Assembly (NCBI GenBank): GCA_934162365.1
Contig: CAKPIK010000005.1
Location: forward strand, 9,878-73,877
Source of the DNA: an uncultured Clostridia bacterium
GTDB lineage: Bacteria; Bacillota; Clostridia; TANB77; CAG-508
Direction: 5' to 3'
DNA length: 64,000 nucleotides
Shown: one piece after another, positions 62,689-64,000 of the stretch
Layout of the letters: the number at the start of each line of letters is the position of its first letter
Position numbering within the stretch: position 1 is the stretch's first letter
Notes under the pieces: generated by a model
Seen by the model: the letters and a program-made list of their open reading frames with translations, nothing else
The model's database searches: none
What the model was told of the DNA's origin: nothing
Made by a program: the position numbers and the translations under genes

Positions 62689-63249
62689 ATGAAGTATTTT
62701 AAAAAAATGATTGGTGAAAATATATATTTATCACCAATAAACACAGAAGATTATGAAAAGTTTACAGAATGGTTAAATGATTTTGATACAACAGATTATA
62801 TAGGAAGAAGTTGCTTTAATATTACAATAGAAGGAGAAAAAGAATTTTTAGACAAAAATTCAAAGGGACAAATGAAATTTATGATTGTAAGACTAGAGGA
62901 CGATATTGCAATAGGAACAATAAGCTTAAATAGTATTTGTAATATAAACAGAAGAGCAACGCTTGGAATATTTATTGGAGATAAAAGTGGAAGAAATAAG
63001 GGATATGGAACTGAAGCAATAAGATTAATACTAGACTATGGATTTAACTATTTAAATCTAAACAATATTAAATTAGATGTATTGGAATTCAATCAAAGAG
63101 CTTTAGCATGCTATAAGAAATGTGGATTTAAAGAATATGGCAGAAGAAGAAAGGCAGAGTTTGTGAACGGAAAATATTATGATAGAATAGAAATGGATAT
63201 ATTGTCAGAAGAATTTAAAGAAAGTTTTATAAAAAATAAAAATATATAA
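62689..63249 (+). CDS. RimJ/RimL-type GNAT acetyltransferase
   Basis: 186 residues: GENIYLSPINTEDYEKFTEWLND, DDIAIGTISLNSICNINRRATLGIFIGD, GRNKGYGTEAIRLILDYGFNYLNLNNIKLDV (acetyl-CoA loop), FNQRALACYKKCGFKEYGRRRKAEF. The pattern is close to ribosomal-protein or polyamine/antibiotic acetyltransferases. The gene is preceded by a terminator-containing leader, so expression is likely induced by a signal. Codon use matches the neighbourhood, without CGG. Confidence 0.88.
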   Translation: MKYFKKMIGENIYLSPINTEDYEKFTEWLNDFDTTDYIGRSCFNITIEGEKEFLDKNSKGQMKFMIVRLEDDIAIGTISLNSICNINRRATLGIFIGDKSGRNKGYGTEAIRLILDYGFNYLNLNNIKLDVLEFNQRALACYKKCGFKEYGRRRKAEFVNGKYYDRIEMDILSEEFKESFIKNKNI

Positions 63250-63251
63250 AG

Positions 63252-63287
63252 AATAAAAGTGGTTTTAAAAATCACTTTTATTTTTTT
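63252..63287 (+). terminator. Intrinsic terminator after the GNAT gene
   Basis: TAAAAGTG (63254-63261) pairs with CACTTTTA (63273-63280), extended by A-T pairs and followed by seven Ts. Confidence 0.85.
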
Positions 63288-63344
63288 GGTAATATAAATA
63301 AATTATTTACATATATTATATAAGAAAAAAAGAGGAGTTATAAA

Positions 63345-63579
63345 ATGGGAGAAAAAGGACTTGATTTCAAACATAAAGAAGTTATAAATATTTCTGATGC
63401 AAAAAGATTACGGATATGTACAAGATGTAACAGCAGATTTGAAAACTGGTATTATAACTTCTATAATTGTGCCTGGTAATAATAAAATGTTCAATATATT
63501 TTCAGGTAAAGATGAAATAGTGATACCTTGGGAAAAAATAAAATGTATAGGAGATGAAATAATTTTAGTAGAAATTTAG
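63345..63579 (+). CDS. ylmC: YlmC/YmxH family PRC-barrel protein, needs +1 frameshift at CGG
   Basis: Small PRC-barrel protein found next to sigG in spore formers; role unknown. The frame from ATG 63345 (ribosome binding site AGAGGAG) reads KEVINISDAKRL and meets CGG at 63411; frame 0 then gives unrelated residues and a stop near 63477. Skipping the C continues as GYVQDVTADLKTGIITSIIVPG up to PWEKIKCIGDEIILVEI, 77 residues in total. The joined DAKRL-GYVQDVTADLKTG matches the family pattern GxRLGxVxDxxxDxxTG, including the conserved Gly after RL. Confidence 0.88.
63411..63413 (+). other. CGG codon at +1 frameshift site in ylmC
   Basis: Frame 0 reads AGA TTA CGG ATA. Skipping the C gives TTA GGA TAT GTA and restores the family sequence. 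Confidence 0.88.
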
Positions 63580-64000
63580 ACAAAAATTACCAAGAAAAAA
63601 ATGTTGAAAAAGCAAAAGAATTATGATAATATATAATATACAAGCTTTATATAAACATATTTTAAAATATAATTGAAAAAATTTAAAAATTTTCAAAAAA
63701 TGTATTGACTTGTATACATAAATTATGCTAAAATAATATTTAGTTTAAAACTGATAAAAATAAAAATATATTAATGAAAAATTAGTAATATTTTTTAGAA
63801 AACGACATATTATTAGTTCCGTAAAAATTACTGATTTTTTATTTTGCAAAAAAAATTAAAAATTTTTTAAAAAAGTGTTGACATTAGTTTTAAATGATAG
63901 TATAATTTGAAAGTTCCAACTTAGAAGGCGGAACAAAGTACATTGAAAAGTAAACAGTAAATCCTTTAAGAGACCAAGCGGTAATACAAAGTATTACCAA
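63580..64000 (+). promoter_or_regulatory. Probable rRNA operon leader with three tandem promoters
   Basis: No coding frame in the last 421 bases. Three sigma-A promoters: TTGAAA-17-TAATAT (63604-63632), TTGACT-18-TAAAAT (63705-63734) and the consensus TTGACA-17-TATAAT (63878-63906). Downstream of the last lie a GTTCC/GGAAC stem, the CATTGAAAAGTAAACAG motif typical of clostridial rRNA leaders and spacers, and a perfect GGTAATAC-AAA-GTATTACC hairpin (63980-63998). A 16S gene is expected just beyond the window. Confidence 0.7.

Overview
The window comes from an A+T-rich, endospore-forming Clostridia-type Firmicute, probably an uncultured gut lineage. The evidence is the secY-adk-map-infA-rpmJ-rpsM-rpsK-rpsD-rpoA-rplQ ribosomal block, a dcw cluster with mraZ and MraZ boxes, the spoIIGA-sigE-sigG sporulation block, AGA-dominated arginine codons, AGGAGG-type ribosome binding sites and frequent TTG starts (infA, mraZ, rsmH, ftsA, sigG). 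I see no tRNA or rRNA gene, but the right end runs into what looks like the multi-promoter leader of an rRNA operon.

Layout: 1-5.9 kb is the end of the spc/alpha ribosomal operon. 6-12.2 kb holds housekeeping genes (J-domain protein, ruvA, rarA, two half-size TauE/SafE permeases, diadenylate cyclase cdaA, truA). 12.2-15 kb holds a small XRE regulator, a pilin-like secreted protein with a foreign-looking C-terminal segment resembling a diversity-generating-retroelement variable region, and a phosphodiester glycosidase. 15.2-24.4 kb is the first part of the dcw cluster (mraZ, rsmH, ftsL, pbp2, murE, mraY, ftsW, murG). 24.5-41.4 kb carries topA, a SNF2 helicase, trmFO, addB, pgeF, ldcA, a family-4 uracil-DNA glycosylase and a GltD-like oxidoreductase. 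41.6-52.3 kb carries mscS, an rRNA methyltransferase, leuS, a topoisomerase III, cysE and several lineage-specific proteins. 52.6-63.6 kb is the second half of the division and sporulation set: murA, ftsQ, two DUF881 genes, sbp, ftsA, ftsZ, spoIIGA, sigE, sigG, ylmC.

The main discovery candidate is a translational one. Four genes (both TauE/SafE halves, the essential ftsW, and ylmC) are broken by exactly one extra base, and in all four the break is an in-frame CGG codon. Skipping the C and reading the next codon as GGN (Gly) restores the complete protein, and the restored Gly falls at a family-conserved position in ftsW and ylmC and plausibly in the other two. I checked every CGG I could find on the coding strand of the other genes, and in-frame CGG is otherwise absent except twice in one acetyltransferase gene that looks recently inserted between sigE and sigG. 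The simplest reading is that CGG is not decoded as Arg in this lineage and acts as a +1 frameshift signal, or that CGGN is a four-base glycine codon.

Secondary themes are regulatory. Two genes (cysE, murA) have their Shine-Dalgarno sequence inside the 3' arm of a terminator-like hairpin. Divergent promoters upstream of murA share one palindromic -35 hexamer. spoIIGA has a stretched-spacer promoter as in B. subtilis spoIIG, and sigG has a sigma-F-type promoter. Several 5' leaders are structured (rpsM, rpoA, rsmH, the glycosidase, and the acetyltransferase at 62.7 kb). All coordinates and structures were read by eye; no alignment, folding or database search was run.
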